Shown here: piece after piece, positions 1 through 6,815 of the stretch
How the letters are laid out: each line of letters opens with the position of its first letter
Position numbering within the stretch: position 1 is the stretch's first letter
Origin: Bacteroidota bacterium
GTDB lineage: Bacteria; Bacteroidota; Bacteroidia; Chitinophagales; Chitinophagaceae
Length of the DNA stretch: 17,555 nucleotides
Direction: 5' to 3'
Assembly: GCA_023423285.1 (NCBI GenBank)
Contig: JAFAFV010000228.1
Coordinates: 1-17,555, forward strand
Program-made: the position numbers and the translations under genes
Notes under the pieces: generated by a model
Database searches by the model: none
What the model saw: the letters and a program-made list of their open reading frames with translations, nothing else
Told to the model about the DNA's origin: nothing

Positions 1-2
1 CC

Positions 3-125
3 CTAACAAAACTAAAACAACTTTATCCTGCAGATTCTGCCACAGGCTACAAACCCGATCAGCTGCGTGGCTTGTGGGTAATACAAATGAATAAGGAATC
101 TATGAGCCAGCAGCCCGCTCTTTAA
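3..125 (+). CDS. C-terminal end of an unidentified protein (cut by the left edge)
   Basis: A reading frame is open from the left edge and gives 40 residues before a TAA stop at 123-125. The peptide ends in MSQQPAL and contains the stretch YKPDQLRGLWVIQMNKE. A second frame is also open from the edge but stops sooner (near position 94), and its peptide looks less protein-like. A new promoter follows within 40 bases, which fits a gene ending here. I do not recognise the family from this short tail, and no function is offered. Confidence 0.5.
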   Translation, partial: LTKLKQLYPADSATGYKPDQLRGLWVIQMNKESMSQQPAL

Positions 126-159
126 CATAATCTTTTCCCCTTTTTCTAAAAATTTCCCT

Positions 160-167
160 TACCTTTG
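160..167 (+). promoter_or_regulatory. Bacteroidota-type -7 promoter element before the RRM gene
   Basis: TACCTTTG matches the Bacteroidota -7 consensus TAnnTTTG exactly. I see no clear -33 TTG element upstream. Transcription would begin at about 172-175, leaving a leader of roughly 95 bases, rich in pyrimidines and U, before the start codon at 269. The three following genes could share this promoter because no terminator is visible between them. Confidence 0.55.
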
Positions 168-268
168 CGTTGTTATTTTGAGTTACTGCGTTACTGTAAA
201 CACGTCTTCTACTCTGTTCTACAATTTTTGCTTTTTCTCAAATTTTACTCATTTATCAATTTTATAAG

Positions 269-544
269 ATGAACATTTATGTGTCCAATCTAGGCTTCGG
301 CGTTAGCAATGAAGACCTGAACGAATTATTCGCGGCTTACGGTACTGTAGACAGCGCAAGGATTATTACAGACAAATTCACCAAACAAAGCCGCGGCTTT
401 GGGTTTGTAGAAATGCCTGATGAAGATGCTGCTTCAAAAGCAGTAAAAGATCTGAATGGTACCATGCAGGACGGTCGTTCGATCAAAGTATCGGAGGCGC
501 GCCCACGCGAAGAAAAGCCAGGTTACTCAACAAACCGCTGGTAA
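269..544 (+). CDS. small RRM-type RNA-binding protein
   Basis: This 91-residue protein is essentially one RNA recognition motif. The RNP2 strand is IYVSNLGF (residues 3-10) and the RNP1 strand is RGFGFVEM (42-49). RNP1 ends in Met where an aromatic residue is usual, but its two central Phe residues are present. The helix NEDLNELFAAYG (14-25) and the DLNG turn are typical. A short polar tail rich in R, E and P follows (from about 77). Proteins of this size and layout are common in Bacteroidota and cyanobacteria, where they bind single-stranded RNA in the cytoplasm. The first ATG is used, since it sits directly before RNP2. The long U-rich leader suggests post-transcriptional control, possibly autoregulation (inference). 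Two further small nucleic-acid-binding genes follow on the same strand. Confidence 0.95.
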   Translation: MNIYVSNLGFGVSNEDLNELFAAYGTVDSARIITDKFTKQSRGFGFVEMPDEDAASKAVKDLNGTMQDGRSIKVSEARPREEKPGYSTNRW

Positions 545-595
545 AACAATTGTGCCGGTTTCAGTCATTTCTTAATTTAAAAAAAATGTTTAACT

Positions 596-850
596 ATGGA
601 TATAACTTCTATTGAAAAATTCCTGGATTTAAAAACCAAAAAATCAAGGGTTGTAAATGTACATTTTAAAGACCGATCTACTGTAACCGGCATTTTTATC
701 GTAGCTAAAGATCACGGCGACCTGAAAGCAAAAAACTTCTGGCGTATTGTGAATATTAAAAATATAGATCAATGGGAGCGTACGCAAAGTATAGAACTAT
801 CCCGGCTGTTCAATGGCGCTGTATTCAGCCGTTTGAGCGATGCCAAATAA
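596..850 (+). CDS. small basic protein of unknown function, candidate Sm-like beta-barrel
   Basis: This 84-residue protein belongs to no family I can name with certainty. After a short helix (residues 1-12) comes a run of alternating hydrophobic residues, VVNVHFKDRSTVTGIFIVAKD (19-39). Its V-x-V-x-x-K-D, G and D spacing resembles the Sm1 motif of Hfq/Lsm proteins. A second strand-like block, FWRIVNIKNI (48-57), falls where an Sm2 motif would be. The resemblance is one residue out of register after the Gly, so the fold is inference only. It starts 51 bases after the RRM gene and ends 42 bases before the cold-shock gene, with no terminator between, so co-transcription is likely. An ATG ten bases upstream is out of frame and soon stops, which fixes this start. 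Confidence 0.8.
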   Translation: MDITSIEKFLDLKTKKSRVVNVHFKDRSTVTGIFIVAKDHGDLKAKNFWRIVNIKNIDQWERTQSIELSRLFNGAVFSRLSDAK

Positions 851-892
851 ATACTGTACTGCTCCTGATTAGTTTACCCTTAAAATATCTGA

Positions 893-1327
893 ATGGCACA
901 AAGCTTTAATAAAAGAGAAAGAGAACAAAAAAGAAAAAACACCAAAAAACAAAAACTGGAAAGAAAGCTCGAAAGAAAAGAGAACAATTCCAAAGGCAAA
1001 TCGCTTGACGACATGCTTGCTTACGTAGATGAATACGGAAATCTTTCAGCCACTCCGCCCGAAAAAAGACTTTCAACCGATGATATACCGCCTGTAGTGG
1101 CCAACAGCAACGCTTTAAATCCCGAACAAAAAATACGCTCAGGCATTGTTACATTTTTTGACGCAACAAAAGGTTATGGCTTTATAAGAGATGTAAAAAC
1201 TCAGGAAAGCATTTTTGTACATATCAACTCTTCGTCTGTTCAACTGGAGAACAATATGAAGGTTGAGTTTGAAGTTGAAAAAGGCCCAAGAGGACTGGCT
1301 GCAGTAAACGTAACACGCGGCGCGTAA
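893..1327 (+). CDS. cold-shock domain protein with basic N-terminal tail
   Basis: The C-terminal part (about residues 81-142) is a cold-shock domain. It opens with SGIVTFFDATKGYGFI, carrying the RNP1-type KGYGFI (93-98), followed by the RNP2-type IFVHI (107-111). Such domains bind single-stranded RNA or DNA and act as RNA chaperones. Residues 1-37 are strongly basic and probably helical (repeated KRE/KLERK), and residues 38-78 are an acidic, Pro-containing linker. At 144 residues it is about twice the length of a classical CspA protein. It is the third nucleic-acid-binding gene in a row on this strand. It ends two bases before the convergent HMA gene. Identification of the domain is secure; the role of the tail is not known. 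Confidence 0.93.
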   Translation: MAQSFNKREREQKRKNTKKQKLERKLERKENNSKGKSLDDMLAYVDEYGNLSATPPEKRLSTDDIPPVVANSNALNPEQKIRSGIVTFFDATKGYGFIRDVKTQESIFVHINSSSVQLENNMKVEFEVEKGPRGLAAVNVTRGA

Positions 1328-1335
1328 TATTACGC
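1322..1335. repeat. 14-base perfect palindrome across two convergent stop codons
   Basis: GCGTAATATTACGC is identical to its reverse complement. It contains the stop codons of both the cold-shock gene (1325-1327) and the HMA gene (1330-1332, minus strand). As RNA it could form a five-pair stem with an AUAU loop in either direction. There is no T-tract, so it is not a standard terminator. Confidence 0.6.
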
Positions 1336-1572
1336 AGGCTTATTACTTTCTTCAATATGATATTGGCTGAAAATAGCTAATGCATTTTTCAAATCGTCAA
1401 ACGATACATTATCCTTTGCTTCTACCGTCACTGTGCCATTATTCACACTTGCTTCCGCGCTTTGAACGCCATCCACATTTTTTAAAACACTTTCAACGGT
1501 TCTTTTACAACCATCGCATGTCATTCCTTTAAGAATATATGTTGTAGTCATGATATTTTTAATTTCAATCAT
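1330..1572 (-). CDS. heavy-metal-associated (HMA) domain protein, CopZ-like
   Basis: This 80-residue protein is a single HMA domain. The metal-binding loop is GMTCDGC (Cys19 and Cys22), followed by the expected helix (TVESVLKNVDGV) and the strands AEASVNNGTVTVEA. Free-standing HMA domains bind Cu(I) or related metals through the two Cys residues, and pass them to P-type ATPases or sensors in the cytoplasm. No copper ATPase is next to it here. The start may be the ATG at 1572 or the one at 1551 (residue 8). The shorter form begins at the usual distance from the metal loop. The longer one is favoured slightly by a TTTTTTTG stretch, a one-mismatch -7 element, five bases ahead of it. The partner metal cannot be told from sequence. 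Confidence 0.9.
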   Translation of the reverse strand: MIEIKNIMTTTYILKGMTCDGCKRTVESVLKNVDGVQSAEASVNNGTVTVEAKDNVSFDDLKNALAIFSQYHIEESNKPA

Positions 1573-1619
1573 TACCGCAAAAAAAGAGCCATCATTATAT
1601 TATTAACCTATACATGACA

Positions 1620-1646
1620 AAAGCGCATCAAAAAATGATGCGCTTT
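1620..1646 (-). terminator. intrinsic terminator after the FAS1 gene
   Basis: An 11-pair stem (1620-1630 with 1636-1646, core GCGCATCA/TGATGCGC) with a five-base loop lies ten bases past the FAS1 stop codon. Read on the minus strand the stem runs into a short T-run (CTTTTG). It closes the TonB receptor-FAS1 transcript. Confidence 0.8.
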
Positions 1647-1655
1647 ATATTTACC

Positions 1656-2888
1656 TTAAAAACTGAGTGCCTGCGGCAGCAGCACCTGGTCTATTTTATG
1701 TAATACTCCGTTTAGATAATGCTGATCGCTTGAACCAATAGCGTCTGGTATGGGGTTGATGGCAACATTGGCAGCGGTAGCGTTTGCTGCTCCTTTAACT
1801 GTTGCCGAAGCAGCCAGAGGCCCACTCATTGTTACCTTTAAGCCTAATCCGGGGTGCGATGCAACAGCCCCGTTTAACAGGGTTGGAAAGTTTTGCTGCA
1901 CAGTAGGCAAGTTATTAAGAAAAGCCCTGGTTGCCATAATATGATATACCACTATGCCCTGCACCGTAGTGGGAGTTAAAACTGATGCCACCGCGGGATT
2001 TGTGAATACCCCGGGTGTGGATGAAAGTGCGGTTGCCTGCGTCATTGCTGTAGAAGGTGGAACAGATTGAGCTACTAAAACTTGATAAATGATACCTGTC
2101 AACGTAGTTTTAAACGCTGCATCAGTTGGTGCAAACACCGTAAAATTCGCTCCTATATTTTGTAAATAGCCTGATAGTGATGAGGCTGCCGGCACACCTT
2201 CGTCAGCCCTTGCAATAGCGGCTTTTAAATAAGTAAGCTCAGGATCGGTATTAATCCTGTCCCACAAAAATCTTTGCGGCGGCACTACAACAGCGCCGGT
2301 TTCATACATCACACCGTTGCCTGCAGCCATGGCTGTGCTAATAACAGGCACATTGTTTACAAAATTGCCATTGGTTTTTGATAGAAATGTGGTAAGCCGC
2401 AGTAACGCACTCAACTGCGGAGCAGGATTTATTAATGAAGGGTACTGTAAATTTGGGAAGACGTGCGTTAGCGTAGCAAAATCAACCTTTTGAGGTATGG
2501 TATTATAGCCTACAATGCCTGCTGCATCTAACTGCGTAAAGTTGGCGCTGTTAATAAACCCCAGATGTACTGCATCTGCAGCCGTAGCCGGCACTGCGCC
2601 GCCTGTAAGTATGGCAATTGCCTGCTTTACTGCCGCATTGCCAGGCACAAACATGGTAAGCGTTCTTGTGGAATCATTAAGCGTAGCGGCCATCCCCGAT
2701 TTGGCAACAACGGCATTGTAAAGGCTGTAATTGGTATTAGATGCCAAAGCCGTGGCCAGTCCCGGCCCGGAGTTATTTTGAAATGTGATATCAGGAAATT
2801 GTTCCACATCTTTATTACAGGCGCCAATCAATAAAAAGCCGGCTCCCATTACCATCAATTTCTTAAAAAATTTATTTATAGAATACAT
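1656..2888 (-). CDS. FAS1 (fasciclin) domain lipoprotein
   Basis: The protein is about 410 residues from the ATG at 2888. An upstream TTG at 2915 would add nine residues but spoil the signal peptide. The N-terminus has Lys residues, a hydrophobic core and the lipobox LIGAC (Cys24), so it is a lipid-anchored envelope protein. Two FAS1 repeats follow. The first, at about 53-205, is degenerate, with the block TLTMFVPGNAAV. The second, at about 212-407, has a good H1 box, NFTVFAPTDAAF, and an H2 box, YLNGVLHKIDQVLLP. FAS1 domains usually mediate adhesion or ligand binding. The sequence is unusually rich in Ala, Thr, Asn and Pro. It starts 32 bases after the TonB receptor stop and has its own terminator, so the two are almost certainly one operon. 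Its ligand is unknown. Confidence 0.93.
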   Translation of the reverse strand: MYSINKFFKKLMVMGAGFLLIGACNKDVEQFPDITFQNNSGPGLATALASNTNYSLYNAVVAKSGMAATLNDSTRTLTMFVPGNAAVKQAIAILTGGAVPATAADAVHLGFINSANFTQLDAAGIVGYNTIPQKVDFATLTHVFPNLQYPSLINPAPQLSALLRLTTFLSKTNGNFVNNVPVISTAMAAGNGVMYETGAVVVPPQRFLWDRINTDPELTYLKAAIARADEGVPAASSLSGYLQNIGANFTVFAPTDAAFKTTLTGIIYQVLVAQSVPPSTAMTQATALSSTPGVFTNPAVASVLTPTTVQGIVVYHIMATRAFLNNLPTVQQNFPTLLNGAVASHPGLGLKVTMSGPLAASATVKGAANATAANVAINPIPDAIGSSDQHYLNGVLHKIDQVLLPQALSF

Positions 2889-2920
2889 TGTTGTACATTT
2901 TAAATAGTTCTGCAAAAGGA

Positions 2921-5656
2921 TTAGAAAATATTGTAACCGATGCTTACATAATACAAGCCCCCAACCTGAGCATTACCAATAGCGTTTACATAGTATTGGT
3001 TCAGCAGGTTATTGGCGCCCAGTTTTATTATGGATTTTATCTGCGGGAAACGGAAACTTACCTGGGCATCCACAATATGAACGGCAGGAACTAAGCCGCT
3101 TGCAAAATCGCCATTATAGCGGAACCCATCCTGCCACCTATAGGTTACATTAAACCCGGCACGGCTTTGCGGGCCAAACCCCGTGTTGGCAAAAGTACCG
3201 TTGAAACGCCATTTGGGTGAGTTAAAAAACGACACAAATCCTTGGGGTAGTTCAGTCAGGTTATCAGAAGAAATATTAGCAGCAAGTAAAAAATTTTGTG
3301 GGAGTCTGTAATCAAGCCCAAACCCAAAACCATAAGTTTTTACTTTTTCCTGTATGTTTACAGGAACGGAGAAAATAGATACATTGCCCGAAGCCAGGTC
3401 GGCTTGCGTGGGCGTTCCACCATCAGATCTTCTGATCACAGTGGTGCGACTTAAAAAATCCCTATACTGACCGAAGTATCCGTACAGGTCAATCATCAGC
3501 CTGTTTTCTACCATCAAACCTTTATAGCCGGCTTCAAAACTTTGTACAGATTCAGGCTTGTACTTTTTCTTATCCCACGGAACGGTTTGCCCATTTTGCA
3601 AGTCAGACACGTAGTACACAGGTTTTGTATCGAACTCGTAAAAAGTTATAAAACTTTGGTCACCACCAATCAGCCTGGTGTTGCCACCCACGTTAAGGTC
3701 TATCCATTGCATTTGAGTTGATGGGAAACGATAAGCAGTTTGGTAGCTGACGCGAATATTATTATTCTCAGCTATCTTAAACAACATAGTGGCGCGGGGT
3801 GTAAACCGTCCATCAAAATTCTGGTTCTTATCATAGCGACCTGCGAGTGTAATGCGCAATACATCACCAATCCATTTACTGGCCTGCACGTACGCGCCTA
3901 CTTCATTTATTTTTATGGCGCCGGCAGAGTCAACAAACAAAGTGCCCTGCGAACTTAAAGAGTAAAGTTTGTAGTTGGCACCAACTAACAGATCAACATA
4001 ATTGTTTAACAAACTTGAAAAATTATACTGGCCTTCTCCCATATAAAGAGCTGACTTTTCAATAAAGCGACCGCCACCGTCTGAAATAGATATCATTCTT
4101 ACACTATCATATATACGCCTGAACTGCTGGCTTCCTGCTTCCGGCCGCCCTATGTCAGCAGTGGCTCTTGCAGCATTATGCGCTTCAGAATCGCTTTTTC
4201 CGGCAAGTTTGGCATTCAAATACGCCTGGCCGTATTGTGCAAACCAGCCGTTGGATCCCGGACTTTCTTTCCATGCTTCATTAGTATATTGTGTGGTAAC
4301 TGTGGCGTTGAAAGATTCACCTGCATCCTCCTGCGTGGTATAGCCCCGCAGAAACCAGTCTTTATTTTGCAGTTCAAACTTATATTGGCCTACTTTAAGA
4401 TTTTTAAATGAGTAGCGGTCGCTGCCCGTGTAAACCGTGTTGCCCGTTCCCCAGTTGCCGGAAAGGATGGCTTCTGTATTTTGTGTGATCTTGTAATGCA
4501 AGGCGCCGCTTAATTTAAAATTGATCGTTCTGGGATCAATAATATCCAGTTCATTATAACCCGTTCTTGAAACATTGATGGGGTTAGCAGTAAGCGTGCT
4601 GATATAAGGCGCTAAAAATGGCGCCTGTGCAGCAACCCCATTTAAAACCTGCCTGATGTCTGCCTTGGTTTCATCGCCATACACATTAATGCCATCATAG
4701 TTGGGATCTGTCTCGCGCGTGCCAGCTTTTGGCGCACCTTCAAGCCCGATGCGGTTATAGTTTCGATAGTCTACACCAGCCCAGTCCTTAGCCCAAATGT
4801 ATTCTGATGCGATCTTAAATGCAAAACGGTCACTTAATTTTTGGCCCCAACGCAATGCATAATTATGAAAACCTCCAGGCGGCCTTTGTTTACCGTCTAT
4901 ATGCATCAGTCCCTCTTTTACTTCAAGCGAAAGACCCTGATATTTAAAGGGATTTTTACTGTTGATCACGAGCGTACCATTCATACCACCCGGGCCATAT
5001 AGTACGGATGAAGCGCCAGGTAAAAGTTCCATGCTTTCTACATCCAACTGGGTAAGGCCAATAACGCTGCCTACTGAAAAATTTAGGCCGGGCGCCTGGT
5101 TGTCCATCCCATCTACAATTTGATTGAAACGGGTATTGCCACTGGCCATAAACCCGCGTGTAGTGGGCGTTTTAAACGTGAGTGATGAGGTTACTACATC
5201 CACTCCTTTCAGGTTTTGTACAATGTCGTAATAGCTTGCTGATGGGGAGTTGGCAATGGTGCGTGAATTGACACGCTCCACGGTTACAGGAGATTCGATC
5301 AACCGCTCAGATGACCTTGTAGCGGCAACGACCACCTCCTGGCCAAAATCGGGTTTTGGAACCATCACAACGGTTTGGTAGGTATCATCCGCAACGTTTA
5401 TAACAACAGATTCGTAGCCAATTGATGAAAAGGTAACACTAACTGGGTATTGCGGCACCACTAATTCAAACTCCCCGTTGGCCCTGGAATAAGTGCCCCG
5501 CAAGGTCCCCGTTATCTGAATGGAAACGGCCGGGATGCCTTCATTGGTTTCACTGTTTTTTACAATGCCTTTAAGAGGCAATTGCTGCGCTGCAATTGTA
5601 TTAGGCAAGAAATAAGCAAGTACCATTATGGCACACAATCGCACTAAGGTTCTCAT
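2921..5656 (-). CDS. TonB-dependent outer-membrane receptor with carboxypeptidase-regulatory-like domain
   Basis: This 911-residue protein imports a ligand across the outer membrane using energy from TonB-ExbBD. A signal peptide ends near AA|QQ (residues 23/24). Residues 26-105 form a carboxypeptidase-regulatory-like beta-sandwich (LKGIVKNSETNEGIPAVSI ... SSIGYESVVI). A TonB-box-like segment, EVVVAATR, follows (107-114), then the plug (about 118-237) ending in LLPGASSVLYGPGGMNGTLV. The rest is a 22-strand-type barrel ending in the usual C-terminal aromatic residue (YNIF). It does not carry a clear SusC signature and no SusD gene is nearby. Instead a FAS1 lipoprotein follows 32 bases downstream. 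The substrate cannot be read from sequence; siderophore, cobalamin, peptide and glycan are all possible. Confidence 0.96.
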   Translation of the reverse strand: MRTLVRLCAIMVLAYFLPNTIAAQQLPLKGIVKNSETNEGIPAVSIQITGTLRGTYSRANGEFELVVPQYPVSVTFSSIGYESVVINVADDTYQTVVMVPKPDFGQEVVVAATRSSERLIESPVTVERVNSRTIANSPSASYYDIVQNLKGVDVVTSSLTFKTPTTRGFMASGNTRFNQIVDGMDNQAPGLNFSVGSVIGLTQLDVESMELLPGASSVLYGPGGMNGTLVINSKNPFKYQGLSLEVKEGLMHIDGKQRPPGGFHNYALRWGQKLSDRFAFKIASEYIWAKDWAGVDYRNYNRIGLEGAPKAGTRETDPNYDGINVYGDETKADIRQVLNGVAAQAPFLAPYISTLTANPINVSRTGYNELDIIDPRTINFKLSGALHYKITQNTEAILSGNWGTGNTVYTGSDRYSFKNLKVGQYKFELQNKDWFLRGYTTQEDAGESFNATVTTQYTNEAWKESPGSNGWFAQYGQAYLNAKLAGKSDSEAHNAARATADIGRPEAGSQQFRRIYDSVRMISISDGGGRFIEKSALYMGEGQYNFSSLLNNYVDLLVGANYKLYSLSSQGTLFVDSAGAIKINEVGAYVQASKWIGDVLRITLAGRYDKNQNFDGRFTPRATMLFKIAENNNIRVSYQTAYRFPSTQMQWIDLNVGGNTRLIGGDQSFITFYEFDTKPVYYVSDLQNGQTVPWDKKKYKPESVQSFEAGYKGLMVENRLMIDLYGYFGQYRDFLSRTTVIRRSDGGTPTQADLASGNVSIFSVPVNIQEKVKTYGFGFGLDYRLPQNFLLAANISSDNLTELPQGFVSFFNSPKWRFNGTFANTGFGPQSRAGFNVTYRWQDGFRYNGDFASGLVPAVHIVDAQVSFRFPQIKSIIKLGANNLLNQYYVNAIGNAQVGGLYYVSIGYNIF

Positions 5657-5708
5657 AAATTCTTTTTGTTTTGTGAATGATGATGTTAAAATAACACATG
5701 TTAGTATT

Positions 5709-5737
5709 CTGGCAAAATAATTATTTTATGTCGCCAG
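5709..5737. repeat. nested inverted repeat in the TonB receptor-purC intergenic region
   Basis: CTGGC (5709-5713) and GCCAG (5733-5737) flank the perfect 14-base palindrome AAAATAATTATTTT (5714-5727). Its left side overlaps TTATTTTG on the minus strand (5713-5720), a one-mismatch -7 element that could serve the TonB receptor, with a leader of about 50 bases. Placement over a candidate promoter suggests an operator, but no known regulator site is recognised. The rest of this 183-base gap also holds two TTGCAA words 15 bases apart (5766-5771 and 5781-5786). Confidence 0.4.
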
Positions 5738-5827
5738 TAATTGTTGCCGGGAGGTTTCGTTATAATTGCAAGCACAAATATTGCAAATATCATTGCTCAT
5801 GATACCGGAAATCAACCCGTCAAATAG

Positions 5828-5835
5828 TAACTTTG
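5828..5835 (+). promoter_or_regulatory. -7 promoter element directly before purC
   Basis: TAACTTTG is an exact match to TAnnTTTG and ends four bases before the purC ATG. If used, the transcript would begin at or within a few bases of the start codon. No -33 TTG is seen at the usual distance. Confidence 0.5.
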
Positions 5836-5839
5836 CTCA

Positions 5840-6766
5840 ATGGCAAAGTTTAAATTCAGCAGGCAAACAGCGTTTTATAAGGGCAAGGTAAGAGATGTAT
5901 ATACAATAGATAATAAATGGCTGGTCATGATCGCGTCTGACCGCATTTCAGCATTTGACATTATACTTCCTAAAGCAATACCTTACAAAGGGCAAGTGCT
6001 GAACCAACTAGCAGCGCATATGCTAAATGCTACAAAAGATATTTGCAAAAATTGGCTCATCAGCACTCCCACACCAAACAGTTCACTTGGTTACAGGTGC
6101 AACCCTTTTAAAATTGAAATGGTGGTACGCGGACATTTAACCGGCCATGCCTGGCGCACCTATCAGTCTGGCCTGCGCACCTTGTGCGGCGTGCCTTTAC
6201 CTGACGGCATGAAAGAAAATGATGCCTTTCCTTCACCCATAATTACCCCAAGTACCAAAGCTGCCGAAGGGCACGATGAAGACATCAGCAAAGAAGCGAT
6301 CATTGATTCAGGACTTGCTACGGAAAAGGAATGGCAGGAGCTTGAAAGCCTGGCGCTGGCGTTGTTTCAACGCGGACAGCAATTGGCATTAAAACAGGGG
6401 CTGATTCTGGTTGATACCAAGTATGAGTTTGGAAAAATGGAAAATGAGATTGTGTTAATGGATGAAATTCATACTCCTGACAGCTCGAGGTATTTTTACG
6501 CAGATGGGTTTGAAGAAAGGCAGGCCAATGGCTATAAGCAAAAACAACTGAGTAAGGAATTTGTAAGGGAATGGTTAATAGCCAATGACTTTATGGGTAA
6601 AGAAGGCCAGCAGATACCTGAAATGACTGATGAATGGGTACATACTATTTCGCAGCGCTATATTGAACTGTATGAAAAGATCATTGATGAAAAGTTTGTT
6701 CCCCAGCAATTGGGTGAAAAGGAAGAATTCGAAAAAATTTATGCTGCAATTAAAGCATTACAATAA
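5840..6766 (+). CDS. purC: phosphoribosylaminoimidazole-succinocarboxamide synthase (SAICAR synthetase)
   Basis: This enzyme joins CAIR to aspartate using ATP, a late step in de novo purine synthesis (EC 6.3.2.6), in the cytoplasm. The family motifs are present in order: GKVRDVY (15-21), SDRISAFD (33-40), RGHLTGHAW (about 95), the ATP-site segment DTKYEFG, and DEIHTPDSSRY. The length of 308 residues matches the longer, monofunctional form found in Bacteroidota and eukaryotes. The start is firm, because the next Met (30) would remove the GKVRDVY motif. A -7 element lies almost on the start codon. The gene stands alone on its strand, divergent from the TonB receptor and convergent with a small lipoprotein gene, with no other pur gene in view. 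Confidence 0.97.
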   Translation: MAKFKFSRQTAFYKGKVRDVYTIDNKWLVMIASDRISAFDIILPKAIPYKGQVLNQLAAHMLNATKDICKNWLISTPTPNSSLGYRCNPFKIEMVVRGHLTGHAWRTYQSGLRTLCGVPLPDGMKENDAFPSPIITPSTKAAEGHDEDISKEAIIDSGLATEKEWQELESLALALFQRGQQLALKQGLILVDTKYEFGKMENEIVLMDEIHTPDSSRYFYADGFEERQANGYKQKQLSKEFVREWLIANDFMGKEGQQIPEMTDEWVHTISQRYIELYEKIIDEKFVPQQLGEKEEFEKIYAAIKALQ

Positions 6767-6769
6767 AGA

Positions 6770-6789
6770 GGGCCGCCTTTCGGCAGCCC
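6770..6789. terminator. GC-rich hairpin between convergent genes
   Basis: GGGC and CGCC pair with GGC and GCCC: four pairs, one mismatch, three pairs and a four-base loop. On the minus strand the loop is GAAA (a stable GNRA tetraloop) and the stem is followed by TCTTTATT, so it fits best as a terminator for the minus-strand lipoprotein gene. It starts three bases past the purC stop and may serve both. Confidence 0.6.
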
Positions 6790-6815
6790 ATATGTATAGG
6801 GAACGGACAACTCTT

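Noticed and set aside
1614..1770. Plus-strand short frame starting in the terminator region after the FAS1 gene
   Set aside because: It reads through a terminator hairpin into antisense FAS1 sequence; a chance frame.
2515..2834. Plus-strand frames opposite the FAS1 gene
   Set aside because: They are antisense to a gene with a clear lipobox and FAS1 motifs and have the Ala/Cys-rich look of a reverse-strand shadow.
5766..5786. Two TTGCAA words 15 bases apart upstream of purC as an operator
   Set aside because: Each is only six bases and AT-rich surroundings make such pairs likely; kept as a note, not a call.
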